Assembly: GCA_003194495.1 (NCBI GenBank)
Contig: PQXE01000003.1
Span: 1-44,752, forward strand
DNA from: Deltaproteobacteria bacterium
GTDB lineage: Bacteria; Desulfobacterota; Dissulfuribacteria; Dissulfuribacterales; UBA3076
Direction of reading: 5' to 3'
Length of the DNA: 44,752 nucleotides
Positions 33,836 through 41,869 of this stretch are shown in pieces. Numbering within the stretch: position 1 is the first letter of the stretch; every line of letters begins with the position of its first letter. Below the pieces are notes generated by a model. It saw nothing but the letters and a program-made list of their open reading frames with translations, was not told where the DNA came from and ran no database searches. A program made the position numbers and the translations under genes.

Positions 33836-34375
33836 ATGCATAAAAAACTGTCCAACATCGTTTTGATAGGGATGCCTGGGTCAGGCAAGAGCACAGTCGG
33901 CGTCATTTTGGCTAAGCTGACATCACTCGACTTTGTTGATACGGATGTCCTTATCCAGACATCCCATAGTCGATCCCTGCAGGACATAGTAGACACAGAC
34001 GGTCACATGGCCTTACGTAAGATCGAAGAAGATACCCTCCTTGGTATAGACTGCCGGAATCACGTTATCGCCACAGGAGGAAGCGCTGCTTACAGTCATG
34101 CCGCCATGACGCACTTGAAGGCAGCGGGCATAATCGTCTTTCTTGATCTGGATCTGCCGACACTGGAATCGAGAATAAATAATTTTAGCACAAGAGGCTT
34201 GGCAAAACGTCCGGATCAGAGCTTTGCTGAACTGTTTGCTGAACGCTTTGTCTTGTATACGAAGTATGCAGACGTCACAGTGAAGTGCGCTGGCCTTACA
34301 CAAGAAGAGGTCTGTGAAAGAATTATCGGTAAGCGTTCACAGGGCACCGCATCTGTTTTGTTGTCGGGTACTTGA
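33836..34375 (+). CDS. aroK: Shikimate kinase
   Basis: This 179-residue P-loop kinase has GMPGSGKST (Walker A), FVDTD with the Asp that binds Mg and shikimate, ATGGSAAYS (the GGG/GG substrate loop) and a lid region RGLAKRPDQSF. It phosphorylates shikimate in the aromatic pathway. The last 15 residues (about QGTASVLLSGT) are encoded by the left end of the dispersed element at 34329-34483, which also supplies the stop codon. The natural C-terminus is therefore probably altered. The catalytic core is complete. Confidence 0.88.
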   Translation: MHKKLSNIVLIGMPGSGKSTVGVILAKLTSLDFVDTDVLIQTSHSRSLQDIVDTDGHMALRKIEEDTLLGIDCRNHVIATGGSAAYSHAAMTHLKAAGIIVFLDLDLPTLESRINNFSTRGLAKRPDQSFAELFAERFVLYTKYADVTVKCAGLTQEEVCERIIGKRSQGTASVLLSGT

Positions 34376-34483
34376 AGTACAGGAAGTACGTCTGCGTACC
34401 CGTACGCCTTGTATCTGCAGCACACTGTAAACGCTTACAGTTCGATGCGGTAAAACGGGCGTTGTAATTCCGTGAACGGTTAC
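34329..34483. mobile_element. 155-bp dispersed element, copy B (inverted relative to copy A)
   Basis: The ends GTAAGCGTTCAC and GTGAACGGTTAC are near-inverted repeats. The reverse complement matches the element at 18861-19019 over nearly its full length, with a 3-5 base gap near the first third. Unlike copy A, no direct duplication borders it. It joins the 3' end of aroK on one side to a broken gene on the other. Confidence 0.75.
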
Positions 34484-34598
34484 TTAATGCTGTAGCAATC
34501 AGGGTAAAGTTATACATCTGGGCATTCGTCAGTGCGGGTTGAAGAAAAGAGAGACCACTTACAACAAAACCAAGCCGTTTGGCACATGGAATTTTCAT
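34484..34598 (-). pseudogene. 5' stub of a secreted-protein gene cut by the dispersed element
   Basis: On the minus strand an AAGGAG site precedes ATG at 34598. The frame gives a plausible signal peptide (MKIPCAKRLGFVVSGLSFL and then a PALTNA cleavage site) followed by QMYNFTLIATALS. After about 38 codons it runs into the 155-bp element, and the rest of the gene is missing; aroK lies on the far side. A deletion through the element, or insertion plus deletion, is the simplest explanation. The full-length protein cannot be identified. Confidence 0.5.
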
Positions 34599-34810
34599 TT
34601 GTTCTCCTTGATGTATATGTGAGAAGAAAATGAGCCAAGCTATTTTGACTTGTTTTGTTAATTTAGTCTACTATTATTTTTCGAGAATTTGAGTCTAAAG
34701 CAAATATCATTCCAAATCCTTGTTTTTCTGATCAACTATTTTTCGAAAACTTGAGAATGGTGTGACAGGAGGGAGAAAGACAGAATCAAAAGAGATCTTC
34801 TTGACCCTTC
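34599..34810. other. AT-rich intergenic region with a direct repeat
   Basis: No gene is seen. A direct repeat of about 20 bases (ACTATT...TTTCGA...TTGAG) occurs at about 34670-34693 and 34735-34755. It could be an operator or promoter region of the broken gene at 34598. Confidence 0.3.
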
Positions 34811-36121
34811 TTAAAACAAATCCATTTGCATCGCTTTGTTTTTCCCTGATGCCTTTGCCCTTGAGCCACGCAACTCTTTCTTCTCCTCTTCGGTAAAGAG
34901 GCTTATCTTTCCGTAGAGCCCGTCGTGACCGGGACTTATTTTTATCTCACCCTTTCTCATGCGTAGTATTCCTTCTAAAATCCTTTCAGGTACAAAACGC
35001 TGAAGCTTTTCCTCATTCTTCCAAAGAAGTATATTCATCTCAGATTCTCCGAGCTGAATCAGTCTCTGGTACTCTTTTTTTACTCTACCTGTGATGCTTC
35101 GCACACCAAATGTCTCAGCGATAATTTCCTCGAGAGGTACAAGGTGCACACAGGGCTTTGCATTTTCCGGAATAAAGCCTTCAGGCCTGTCAGCAAGCTC
35201 CTCTATCCGGTGCAGGACACCTACTGTGAGATTCTGGCCGCATACCGGACACTTGCCTCTGTGCTCAATAGTCTCCTGTGGTTTCATACAGATATTGCAG
35301 GCCCTGTGACCATCCAAGTGATATTTACCTTCTTCGGGGAAAAACTCGACGGTCCCCTCGAAGCCACGGCCCGGGTCCTTGATGGCAGCAATAATTGCTT
35401 CATAGGTAGGCTCGCAGGAAAAGCAATTTGCTTCCCTTGCCAGCTTGGAGGGGGAATGGGCATCGGAGTTTGAGAGCAGGGTGTATTGATCCAGGGCGGA
35501 TAGCCGCCAGTTCATCTGTGGATCTGAAGAGAGTCCGGTCTCCAGGGCGAAAATATGCTCGCTCTGTTCCTCAAAACATTCTTCCAGTGTGTCAAAGCCT
35601 GATTTCGCACCAAACAGGGAAAACCATGGAGTCCAGATATGTGCCGGCAGTACAAAGCAGTCAGAGGATACATCCATTATTATTCTGACAAGTTCCTTTA
35701 CCGGAAAGCCGAGGATTGGACGCCCATCTGAAATGATATTCCCTATTGAACCAACACGGTCCTGGATCTCTTCTACCACCTGGAAATCAGGAGCGAAAAA
35801 AACCGTATGTATCCTGCGACTCCTTCCACCCTGGGTGAAAATATTGGATACCTCAGAGGTGAGGATGAATTTTGTACCCTCAGGGTCATCCTTGCAGACA
35901 TAGAGTCCTGTGCCATCAGGCTCCAATTCTTCCCTTAATTCTTCAAGATACTCCGGATGGGTGAAGTCACCCGTGCCGACGACAGATAATCCTTTCTGCT
36001 TGGCGAAACGATTAATAATACCTGGATGCATATCAGGACTTGTTGCCCTGCTGAAGTGTGAATGAACGTGAAAATCAGCAAGAAAAGCACCTTGTTTCCA
36101 TTGAAAAACCAGATTAGTCAT
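34811..36121 (-). CDS. Endonuclease Q-family DNA repair nuclease
   Basis: This 436-residue protein matches endonuclease Q. A PHP domain starts with DFHVHSHFSRATS, and further metal ligands lie in GTGDFTHPEY, LPAHIWTPWF and LLSNSDAHS. A zinc finger follows (CNIC...CPVC, about residues 277-300), then a helical C-terminal part. EndoQ, known from archaea and some bacteria, nicks DNA 5' of deaminated bases such as uracil and hypoxanthine. The last five residues are QMDLF, which fits the consensus of the beta sliding-clamp binding motif (QLxLF). It stands alone on the minus strand. Confidence 0.85.
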   Translation of the reverse strand: MTNLVFQWKQGAFLADFHVHSHFSRATSPDMHPGIINRFAKQKGLSVVGTGDFTHPEYLEELREELEPDGTGLYVCKDDPEGTKFILTSEVSNIFTQGGRSRRIHTVFFAPDFQVVEEIQDRVGSIGNIISDGRPILGFPVKELVRIIMDVSSDCFVLPAHIWTPWFSLFGAKSGFDTLEECFEEQSEHIFALETGLSSDPQMNWRLSALDQYTLLSNSDAHSPSKLAREANCFSCEPTYEAIIAAIKDPGRGFEGTVEFFPEEGKYHLDGHRACNICMKPQETIEHRGKCPVCGQNLTVGVLHRIEELADRPEGFIPENAKPCVHLVPLEEIIAETFGVRSITGRVKKEYQRLIQLGESEMNILLWKNEEKLQRFVPERILEGILRMRKGEIKISPGHDGLYGKISLFTEEEKKELRGSRAKASGKNKAMQMDLF

Positions 36122-36132
36122 TTTTAACCTCT

Positions 36133-36215
36133 CCTCAATTCCTCAATTCCTCAATTATTAGGTTCTATATAACACATTTTGGTTTTTCGGGTTCATTGGG
36201 TTCATTGGGTTCATT
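36133..36215. repeat. Tandem microrepeats (CCTCAATT x3, GGGTTCATT x3)
   Basis: Three perfect 8-bp units lie at 36133-36156 and three perfect 9-bp units at 36189-36215. The 270 bases between endonuclease Q and the next gene hold nothing else recognised. Confidence 0.8.
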
Positions 36216-36410
36216 GAGTTTCGTGTCTACCTCTTCAGTGTAGGGAGTCTCAAGTTTCTCGTAGCAAGAGGTTCCAGCAAAACCCTCTGTTTTGCTGAAT
36301 ACGCATTAGACAATTTTTTTCTCCTCTATGGATATCAAGTATTGACCGCTGGGATACAAAAGTTTAGTTTATGATTTTGCTAACAAATAAACATGTTTCA
36401 GGAGAAAGCT

Positions 36411-36671
36411 GTGCAGGATGAATTAGGACTATACTACCATCCAATCATTGAAAATAAAAAGATCCGCATGTATGTTCGATCCGGCTCTGATAATATAGAA
36501 TTCAGGATGTGGTATGCGGATGATCCCGGCATGTGGGATGATCATGGCTGGGTTGAATGGCCTGCAATTCAGCAGGCAGCCGATTTCTATAAGGAAGAGG
36601 GGAGGGGAAAGCCCCCGCTTCATCTATACGATATTGAAATAGCTAAGCGCTTGATGAAAGATAGTTTATGA
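36411..36671 (+). CDS. Hypothetical acidic protein (86 aa)
   Basis: I do not recognise this protein. The GTG at 36411 is chosen because AGGAGA lies 6 bases upstream; an ATG at 36393 has no ribosome site. The product is aromatic and acidic (EFRMWYADDPGMWDDHGWVEW), soluble, and ends in a short helix (IEIAKRLMKDSL). Its compact strand-rich first half suggests a small beta domain. It has no clear operon partners: endonuclease Q is divergent, and the PPIase gene begins 160 bp later. Confidence 0.6.
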   Translation: MQDELGLYYHPIIENKKIRMYVRSGSDNIEFRMWYADDPGMWDDHGWVEWPAIQQAADFYKEEGRGKPPLHLYDIEIAKRLMKDSL

Positions 36672-36698
36672 TTCCGCTGAAAAAATCCAATCTGCGGC
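36670..36698 (+). repeat. Dispersed repeat arm (GATTCCGCTGAAAAA...CTGCGGC)
   Basis: These 29 bases match, as reverse complement and with one or two differences, the right arm of the inverted-repeat element at 40062-40190. Here only one arm is present, overlapping the end of the preceding gene. Confidence 0.6.
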
Positions 36699-36830
36699 AC
36701 ACAATTAAATGTTGAATGCGAAATGTTGAATTAAGGCCCGGGCTATACGCACCTCATTGCCTAATCCGCTAGCAAGCGGTTCTCTTGTCTTTTATTTCAT
36801 ATAGAAATTTACATAGAAAAGGAGGAATGA

Positions 36831-37787
36831 ATGAAACTAGTTAGTTTGCGCAGATTTACTTTTAAAATGTTCCTGGCATTGGTAGGATTTTCTTTCATTT
36901 TTGGCTTTTGCAGCAACACCCTTGCATCTGATGAAAAGGAGAATATCCTTGCACAGGTAGGTTCCTACAAACTCACCCTTGAAGAATTTGAGACTCAGAT
37001 CCAGTCTCTGCCACCTCAGTTGCAGATGGCTTTGCTTAGAAATCCCCAATTGAAAGAGCAATTTCTGGACAGATGGGTAGATATCACTCTTATAGCCCAG
37101 GAAGCCAGAGATAAAAAGTTGGATCAAGACCCTGAAGTCCAGTCCAAGATAGAGGATATCATGAACGCCGTTCTGGCCCAGGAATTCCTGCAAAGGGAGA
37201 TAGAGGGCAAGGCCAAGATAACTGATGACGAGATCGAGACCTATTATAAAGGCCATGCGGAGGAATTTACCAATCCAGAGTCTGCGAAGGCCCGTCATAT
37301 CTTGCTGAAGGTCCCGGAAGGGGCGGATGAAAAGGCGTGGGCAGAAGCCGAATCAAAGGCCAAGGACATCAAGAAAAAATTGGAAAACGGCGAAGACTTT
37401 GCCGAGCTTGCAGAGAAGTATTCAGATGACCCGGGCTCCAAAAACAAGGGTGGTGATCTGGGCTTTTTCACCAAAGGGCGCATGGTACCTGAATTCGAGT
37501 CCGCAGCCTTTTCTCTTAAGCCAGGAGAGATGAGTGACCCTGTAAAGACTAACTTCGGATACCATATTATCGAAGTTCAAGAAAAAAAGGCAGCCAGCAC
37601 AAAAACTCTGGCGGAGGTTCAGGCCCAGATAAGACAGACGCTCCAAAGTGAAAAACAACAACAGCTACAAGATGTGCTCATTGAAAAACTAAAGGCCAAA
37701 TATCCGGTAAAGGTCAACAAAGATCTCATCGCTGAGGATAAACCTGAGGATAAACCACAAGAAAGCACGGCCCCTCCGAAAAATTAG
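36831..37787 (+). CDS. Periplasmic parvulin-type peptidyl-prolyl isomerase
   Basis: This 318-residue protein has a signal peptide (about 1-32, cleavage after TLAS) and a SurA/PrsA-like N-terminal helical region ([18 protein letters not shown]). Its parvulin domain (about residues 150-255) carries [25 protein letters not shown] and FGYHIIEV. The C-terminal tail is Lys/Pro/Asp-rich. It probably helps fold outer membrane or secreted proteins in the periplasm. GGAGGA lies just upstream of the ATG. ftsH and the DegP-type protease gene follow, making an envelope quality-control group. Confidence 0.92.
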   Translation: MKLVSLRRFTFKMFLALVGFSFIFGFCSNTLASDEKENILAQVGSYKLTLEEFETQIQSLPPQLQMALLRNPQLKEQFLDRWVDITLIAQEARDKKLDQDPEVQSKIEDIMNAVLAQEFLQREIEGKAKITDDEIETYYKGHAEEFTNPESAKARHILLKVPEGADEKAWAEAESKAKDIKKKLENGEDFAELAEKYSDDPGSKNKGGDLGFFTKGRMVPEFESAAFSLKPGEMSDPVKTNFGYHIIEVQEKKAASTKTLAEVQAQIRQTLQSEKQQQLQDVLIEKLKAKYPVKVNKDLIAEDKPEDKPQESTAPPKN

Positions 37788-37815
37788 GAGAGCCTTTTGT
37801 AAGAAGCTTTTGAAT

Positions 37816-38016
37816 GGCATCCTTCATGACAAGTCAAAAGTAGTTTACACTTTGTTGATCTTGTATTTTGGCAATGAAATTGGGAACTGGAAATTGGGGA
37901 AAACACTGAGATGTAAATGCGTTACCTGATTTCGAATTTCCAGTTTCGACATCGATATTCAATTCGATAATACACGCTTTTTCGAAAAAAGTGTAAACTG
38001 ATGAATGAAGGATGCC
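37816..38016. repeat. 201-bp inverted-repeat element upstream of ftsH
   Basis: The left arm (37816-37850) shares GGCATCCTTCAT and AGTTTACAC with the reverse complement of the right arm (37991-38016). A nested inverted pair (AACTGGAAATT at about 37885 and its near-complement at about 37937) lies inside. A relative of the left arm occurs at 10207-10246. No frame within it is credible. Confidence 0.55.
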
Positions 38017-38035
38017 TCTCGACATTCACCTTTTC

Positions 38036-38064
38036 TTGACACCTCTTTGACCAGTTCCTACCAT
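38036..38064 (+). promoter_or_regulatory. Predicted promoter directly in front of ftsH
   Basis: TTGACA at 38036-38041, a 17-bp spacer, then TACCAT at 38059-38064. The CTTGACA and CCTACCAT blocks also partly resemble a sigma-32 promoter. The start point would fall near 38071, right at the ftsH ATG. Confidence 0.4.
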
Positions 38065-38071
38065 ACAGTTC

Positions 38072-40033
38072 ATGGATAAAGGACGCCGCAGACTAATATT
38101 TTCCGCTATCTATTGGATGGTCGGGCTTCTTCTTATCTTCAGTCTGCCGAATCTGTGGATTCACATGCAGACAAGTGAGATTTCCTATTCCCAGTTCAAG
38201 GAAATGTTAAGGCAAGGAAAAATTCTTGAAATCCGCATGGATCAGGAAGAAATTCGGGGGATACTTTACACTGGTCGTGAAGCTGGCCTTCAGAGACTAC
38301 AGGCGAAGATTCAGGGACTGGAGCAGGAAAAGATCATAGATAACGCCCCGTTGACAAAGGAAAAACAGCTTTCCCTTCAGGAACTTTTTGCCCGGCTCCG
38401 GAAACTGACCGACCAAAAAGGCGATCTGGTGCTCTTTCGTACCTTAAGAGTTGATGACTCCAAGCTTGTAGAAGAACTGGATGCCAAAGGGGTTGATTAT
38501 TCAGGAGTGCAGAAAAGTATCCTTGACCAGCTCTTCTGGGGTACAATTCTGCCGATATTTTTCTGGGTCGGGCTCTGGTTTTTGCTGATCAAGGGCATGG
38601 GAAAGCCCGGAGCAGGGCTCCTCTCGTTTGGCAAATCAAAGGCGAAGATTGCCATGGAGAAAGATACCGGCGTACGGTTCGACGATGTAGCTGGATGCGA
38701 TGAGTCCAAAGAAGAGCTGAAAGAAGTAGTGGAATTTCTGAAAGAGCCCAAAAAATTCGAGGAGTTGGGGGCCAAGATACCCAAAGGTGTGCTCCTCCTG
38801 GGTCCGCCGGGGACAGGGAAGACCCTCCTTGCAAGGGCCCTGGCCGGCGAGGCGGAGGTCCCCTTTTACAGCATATCCGGCTCTGAATTCATTGAAATGT
38901 TTGTAGGCGTCGGTGCCGCCCGGGTAAGAGACCTCTTTAACCAGGCCAAGGAGAACACGCCCTGCATAATCTTTGTTGACGAGATTGACGCCATAGGAAA
39001 ATTCCGTGGCGGTGGAATGATGGGAGGCGGTCATGAGGAAAGGGAGCAGACCCTGAACCAGCTCCTTGTGGAGATGGACGGATTTGAGCCCAACCTGGGT
39101 GTAATCCTGCTTGCCGCAACCAACCGGCCGGAGGTTCTGGATCCAGCCCTCCTGCGTCCAGGCAGGTTCGATCGCCAGATAATACTCGATGCCCCTGACA
39201 TGCTGGGCAGGGAAGCGATACTCAAGGTCCACTCCCGCGGCAAACCCCTGGCCCCTGACATAGATCTTAAAACCATTGCCCTCAGGACCCCGGGGTTCTC
39301 CGGGGCCGATCTCGCAAACATCATGAACGAGGCAGCCCTTCTTGCAGCAAGGCATGGTTCAAAACAGATCACCCAGGCCCACGTCGAAGAGGCAGTTGAA
39401 AAGGTGTTTGCCGGCCCGGAACGAAAAAGCCGGGTACTTGGGGAAAAAGAGCGCAAACGCGTTGCCTATCATGAGGCCGGCCATGCCCTTGTGGCATTTC
39501 ATTGCCCCGATGCCCCGCCGGTCGCCAAGATTTCTATCATACCACGGGGCAAGGCGGCTCTTGGCTATACACTTCAGTTGCCTGAGGAAGAGCGGTACCT
39601 TATGACCAAGAGCGAACTCCAGGACAAGATCTGTGTATCCCTTGGAGGGCGCGCCGCTGAGAAGATAATTATGGGAGAGGTGAGTTCCGGGGCACAGAAT
39701 GACCTGGAAATGGCTACGGAAATAGCCAGAAGCATGATATGCCGCTTCGGAATGGACGAAAAGGTCGGACCAGTGGCCCTTTCCAGGGAAACCAGTCCCT
39801 TTCTGAGGGTACCTGGTATCCCACAGACCACAGAACCTTTGAGCCCTGAACTTGCCTCAGAAGTGGACCAGCAGGTAAGGCAATTGTTGAGTGAGCAAAA
39901 TGCCAGGGCCCAAAAAATAATAGAAGAACACAGGGACTCTCTTGAGAAGGTGGCAGAGCGCCTGCTCGTAGAAGAGATAATGAGTAAAGATGAATTCTGC
40001 AAAATCGCAGGAGGAATAGAAGAAAAACAGTAA
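38072..40033 (+). CDS. ftsH: ATP-dependent zinc metalloprotease FtsH
   Basis: This 653-residue membrane AAA+ protease has TM1 at about residues 10-30 and TM2 at about 157-175. The AAA domain has GPPGTGKT from Gly244, then FVDEIDAIG and the second region of homology RPGRFDRQ. The protease domain has HEAGH from His467 and the third ligand Asp in the NDLEMAT segment. It degrades misfolded membrane proteins. The region between the two membrane spans is about 125 residues, longer than usual, and contains a Gln/Glu/Lys-rich probable coiled coil (about 72-125). No ribosome site is seen before the ATG. Confidence 0.95.
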   Translation: MDKGRRRLIFSAIYWMVGLLLIFSLPNLWIHMQTSEISYSQFKEMLRQGKILEIRMDQEEIRGILYTGREAGLQRLQAKIQGLEQEKIIDNAPLTKEKQLSLQELFARLRKLTDQKGDLVLFRTLRVDDSKLVEELDAKGVDYSGVQKSILDQLFWGTILPIFFWVGLWFLLIKGMGKPGAGLLSFGKSKAKIAMEKDTGVRFDDVAGCDESKEELKEVVEFLKEPKKFEELGAKIPKGVLLLGPPGTGKTLLARALAGEAEVPFYSISGSEFIEMFVGVGAARVRDLFNQAKENTPCIIFVDEIDAIGKFRGGGMMGGGHEEREQTLNQLLVEMDGFEPNLGVILLAATNRPEVLDPALLRPGRFDRQIILDAPDMLGREAILKVHSRGKPLAPDIDLKTIALRTPGFSGADLANIMNEAALLAARHGSKQITQAHVEEAVEKVFAGPERKSRVLGEKERKRVAYHEAGHALVAFHCPDAPPVAKISIIPRGKAALGYTLQLPEEERYLMTKSELQDKICVSLGGRAAEKIIMGEVSSGAQNDLEMATEIARSMICRFGMDEKVGPVALSRETSPFLRVPGIPQTTEPLSPELASEVDQQVRQLLSEQNARAQKIIEEHRDSLEKVAERLLVEEIMSKDEFCKIAGGIEEKQ

Positions 40034-40061
40034 GGATTACACTGCAAAAAGTCTGAAACAT

Positions 40062-40190
40062 GATTTCGCTCAAAAAGCCCGAGATGCAAGGCGCGGGAAT
40101 TAGCTCAAAGAGCTATCGTAATCAGCCCCTTTCAGCTTCAGGCTTTCAGCTCTTTTGCAACGCCGCAGATTGGGTTTTTTCAGCGGAATC
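40062..40190. repeat. 129-bp element with about 30-bp imperfect inverted repeats
   Basis: The left arm at 40062-40092 (GATTTCGCTCAAAAAGCCC...) and the right arm at 40161-40190 are imperfect reverse complements. A copy of the right arm lies at 36670-36698. The transcript between ftsH and the protease gene would form a long hairpin. Confidence 0.6.
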
Positions 40191-40208
40191 AGTAAGGAGA
40201 AAAACAAA

Positions 40209-41690
40209 ATGTACCCAGAGAGCAATCTGAAAATATTCACACAATTCAACCTTATCAGAACATTGTTAACAATACTGCTGATATTGAGTTGTGCCACAAA
40301 CAGTTTTGCATCAAATATTGATGATCAGAACATAGCCCTGCTGGACAAAACGGCCAAGGCCTTTGCCGCTGTAGTTAAAAAGGCCATGCCGGCGGTAGTC
40401 TTTGTCCAGGTTGAAAAGACAGTGGAAAGAGGTGGCGCAGCATCGCCCTTTCAGCCTCAGGACCCCTCTGACTTTTTTAATGACCCGTTTTTTGAGCGTT
40501 TTTTCGGCCCTCACTTTCGACCAAAACAGAGAACGCCCAAAAAATTCCAACAGAGAGGGCAGGGCTCAGGCTTTATTGTCAACAAAGACGGCTACATCCT
40601 CATCAATAACCATATTGTGGGAGATGCTGATCTCATAAAGGTAAAGCTGGCTGACGGCAGGGAGTTTAAAGCCAAGGTAATAGGGACGGATCCACAATCC
40701 GATGTGGCAGTAATAAAGATAGACGCGACAGATCTGCCTGTACTCCGCATGGGCGACTCAGACAAGCTTGAGGTGGGAGAGTGGGTCATAGCCATAGGTA
40801 ATCCTTTTGGTCTCAGCGAGACAGTCACGGTAGGCGTGGTCAGCGCCAAGGGCAGAAGCCGCATAGGCATCAATGACTACGAAGACTTTATACAGACTGA
40901 TGCTGCCATAAACCCGGGGAATTCAGGCGGACCACTTGTTAACATCCACGGAGAGGCTGTTGGTATGAACACTGCCATATTCTCCAGAAGTGGCGGTTAT
41001 ATGGGTATAGGTTTCGCCATACCGATAAATATGGCAAAGTCCATTATGGATCAACTCCTGGAAAAAGGCAAAGTCACCAGGGGATGGTGCGGAGTAGTCA
41101 TACAGGATATAGACGAGGAACTCGCAAAGTCCTTTGGCCTGAAAAAGACTGAGGGTGTGCTGGTAGCCGAGGTCTCGGAAGGCTCTCCGGCAGAAAAAGC
41201 AGGTCTTAAACAGGGTGATATCATACTCCGCCTGAACGGCAAAAAGGTTGACGACCTGGGGGAACTCAGAAACAAGATAGCACTGACTTCACCAGGAACC
41301 AAGGTAAAGATGAAGGTCTTAAGAGACAAAAAACTCAAAACTCTCCAAATCACTATCGGTGAACAGCCTGTTGGCAAGACCATGGGGACGGCCCAACACA
41401 AGATTCTGGGCAAACTCGGCCTTGTCGTGCAGGATCTGACCGCGGAACTGGCAGAACAATTCGGATACCGTGAGTCCCAGGGTGTCCTGGTGGCAGAGGT
41501 AGAGCAGGGAAACCCGGCAGCCCGTGTAGGTATCCGCCCTGGACACCTGATAGAAGAGGTGAACCGCAAGCGGGTTCACAATATGGATGAGTTTGTAAAG
41601 GCCCTGGCACAATCAAAACAGACCAAGAGGGTCCTTTTCAGGATCCGGGACGGCGAGTTCAGCCGTTACGTAGCTATACGTATCGATTGA
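40209..41690 (+). CDS. degP: DegP/HtrA-type periplasmic serine protease
   Basis: The 493-residue protein has a signal sequence (about residues 13-35). Its trypsin-like domain has the catalytic His in INNHIVGDA, the Asp in SDVAVIKI, and the Ser in NPGNSGGPL. Two PDZ domains follow (GVLVAEVSEGSPAEKAGL near residue 300, and GVLVAEVEQGNPAARVGI near 425). The architecture matches DegP/DegQ, which degrade or refold misfolded periplasmic proteins. The ATG at 40209 is preferred because AAGGAG lies upstream; the open frame itself begins further 5' inside the repeat. Confidence 0.93.
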   Translation: MYPESNLKIFTQFNLIRTLLTILLILSCATNSFASNIDDQNIALLDKTAKAFAAVVKKAMPAVVFVQVEKTVERGGAASPFQPQDPSDFFNDPFFERFFGPHFRPKQRTPKKFQQRGQGSGFIVNKDGYILINNHIVGDADLIKVKLADGREFKAKVIGTDPQSDVAVIKIDATDLPVLRMGDSDKLEVGEWVIAIGNPFGLSETVTVGVVSAKGRSRIGINDYEDFIQTDAAINPGNSGGPLVNIHGEAVGMNTAIFSRSGGYMGIGFAIPINMAKSIMDQLLEKGKVTRGWCGVVIQDIDEELAKSFGLKKTEGVLVAEVSEGSPAEKAGLKQGDIILRLNGKKVDDLGELRNKIALTSPGTKVKMKVLRDKKLKTLQITIGEQPVGKTMGTAQHKILGKLGLVVQDLTAELAEQFGYRESQGVLVAEVEQGNPAARVGIRPGHLIEEVNRKRVHNMDEFVKALAQSKQTKRVLFRIRDGEFSRYVAIRID

Positions 41691-41869
41691 ACTCTCGAAG
41701 GAACCGCAACCGGAATAGTACCTAAAGTACCTAAAGTTAAGGTCTCGCTTCGCTTCATCTATTTATATTGACCGCGCTGAAAGCGTGCACCACAAATTTA
41801 GGCACTTTAGCTCACTTTAGGCACTATAAACTCAATTAACTCGAAATTTAGAACTAAGGTGCTGAAACG
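41691..41869. other. Intergenic region with CCTAAAGTA and CTTTAGGCA repeats
   Basis: CCTAAAGTA/CCTAAAGTT repeat tandemly near 41722-41739, and CTTTAG units recur at about 41804-41825 in the opposite sense. No gene is seen. A similar ACTTTAGGCACTT occurs at about 17731 near the end of ddl. Confidence 0.45.

Noticed and set aside
38636..39355. A 239-codon minus-strand frame inside ftsH
   Set aside because: It is the antisense shadow of the highly conserved AAA domain of FtsH.
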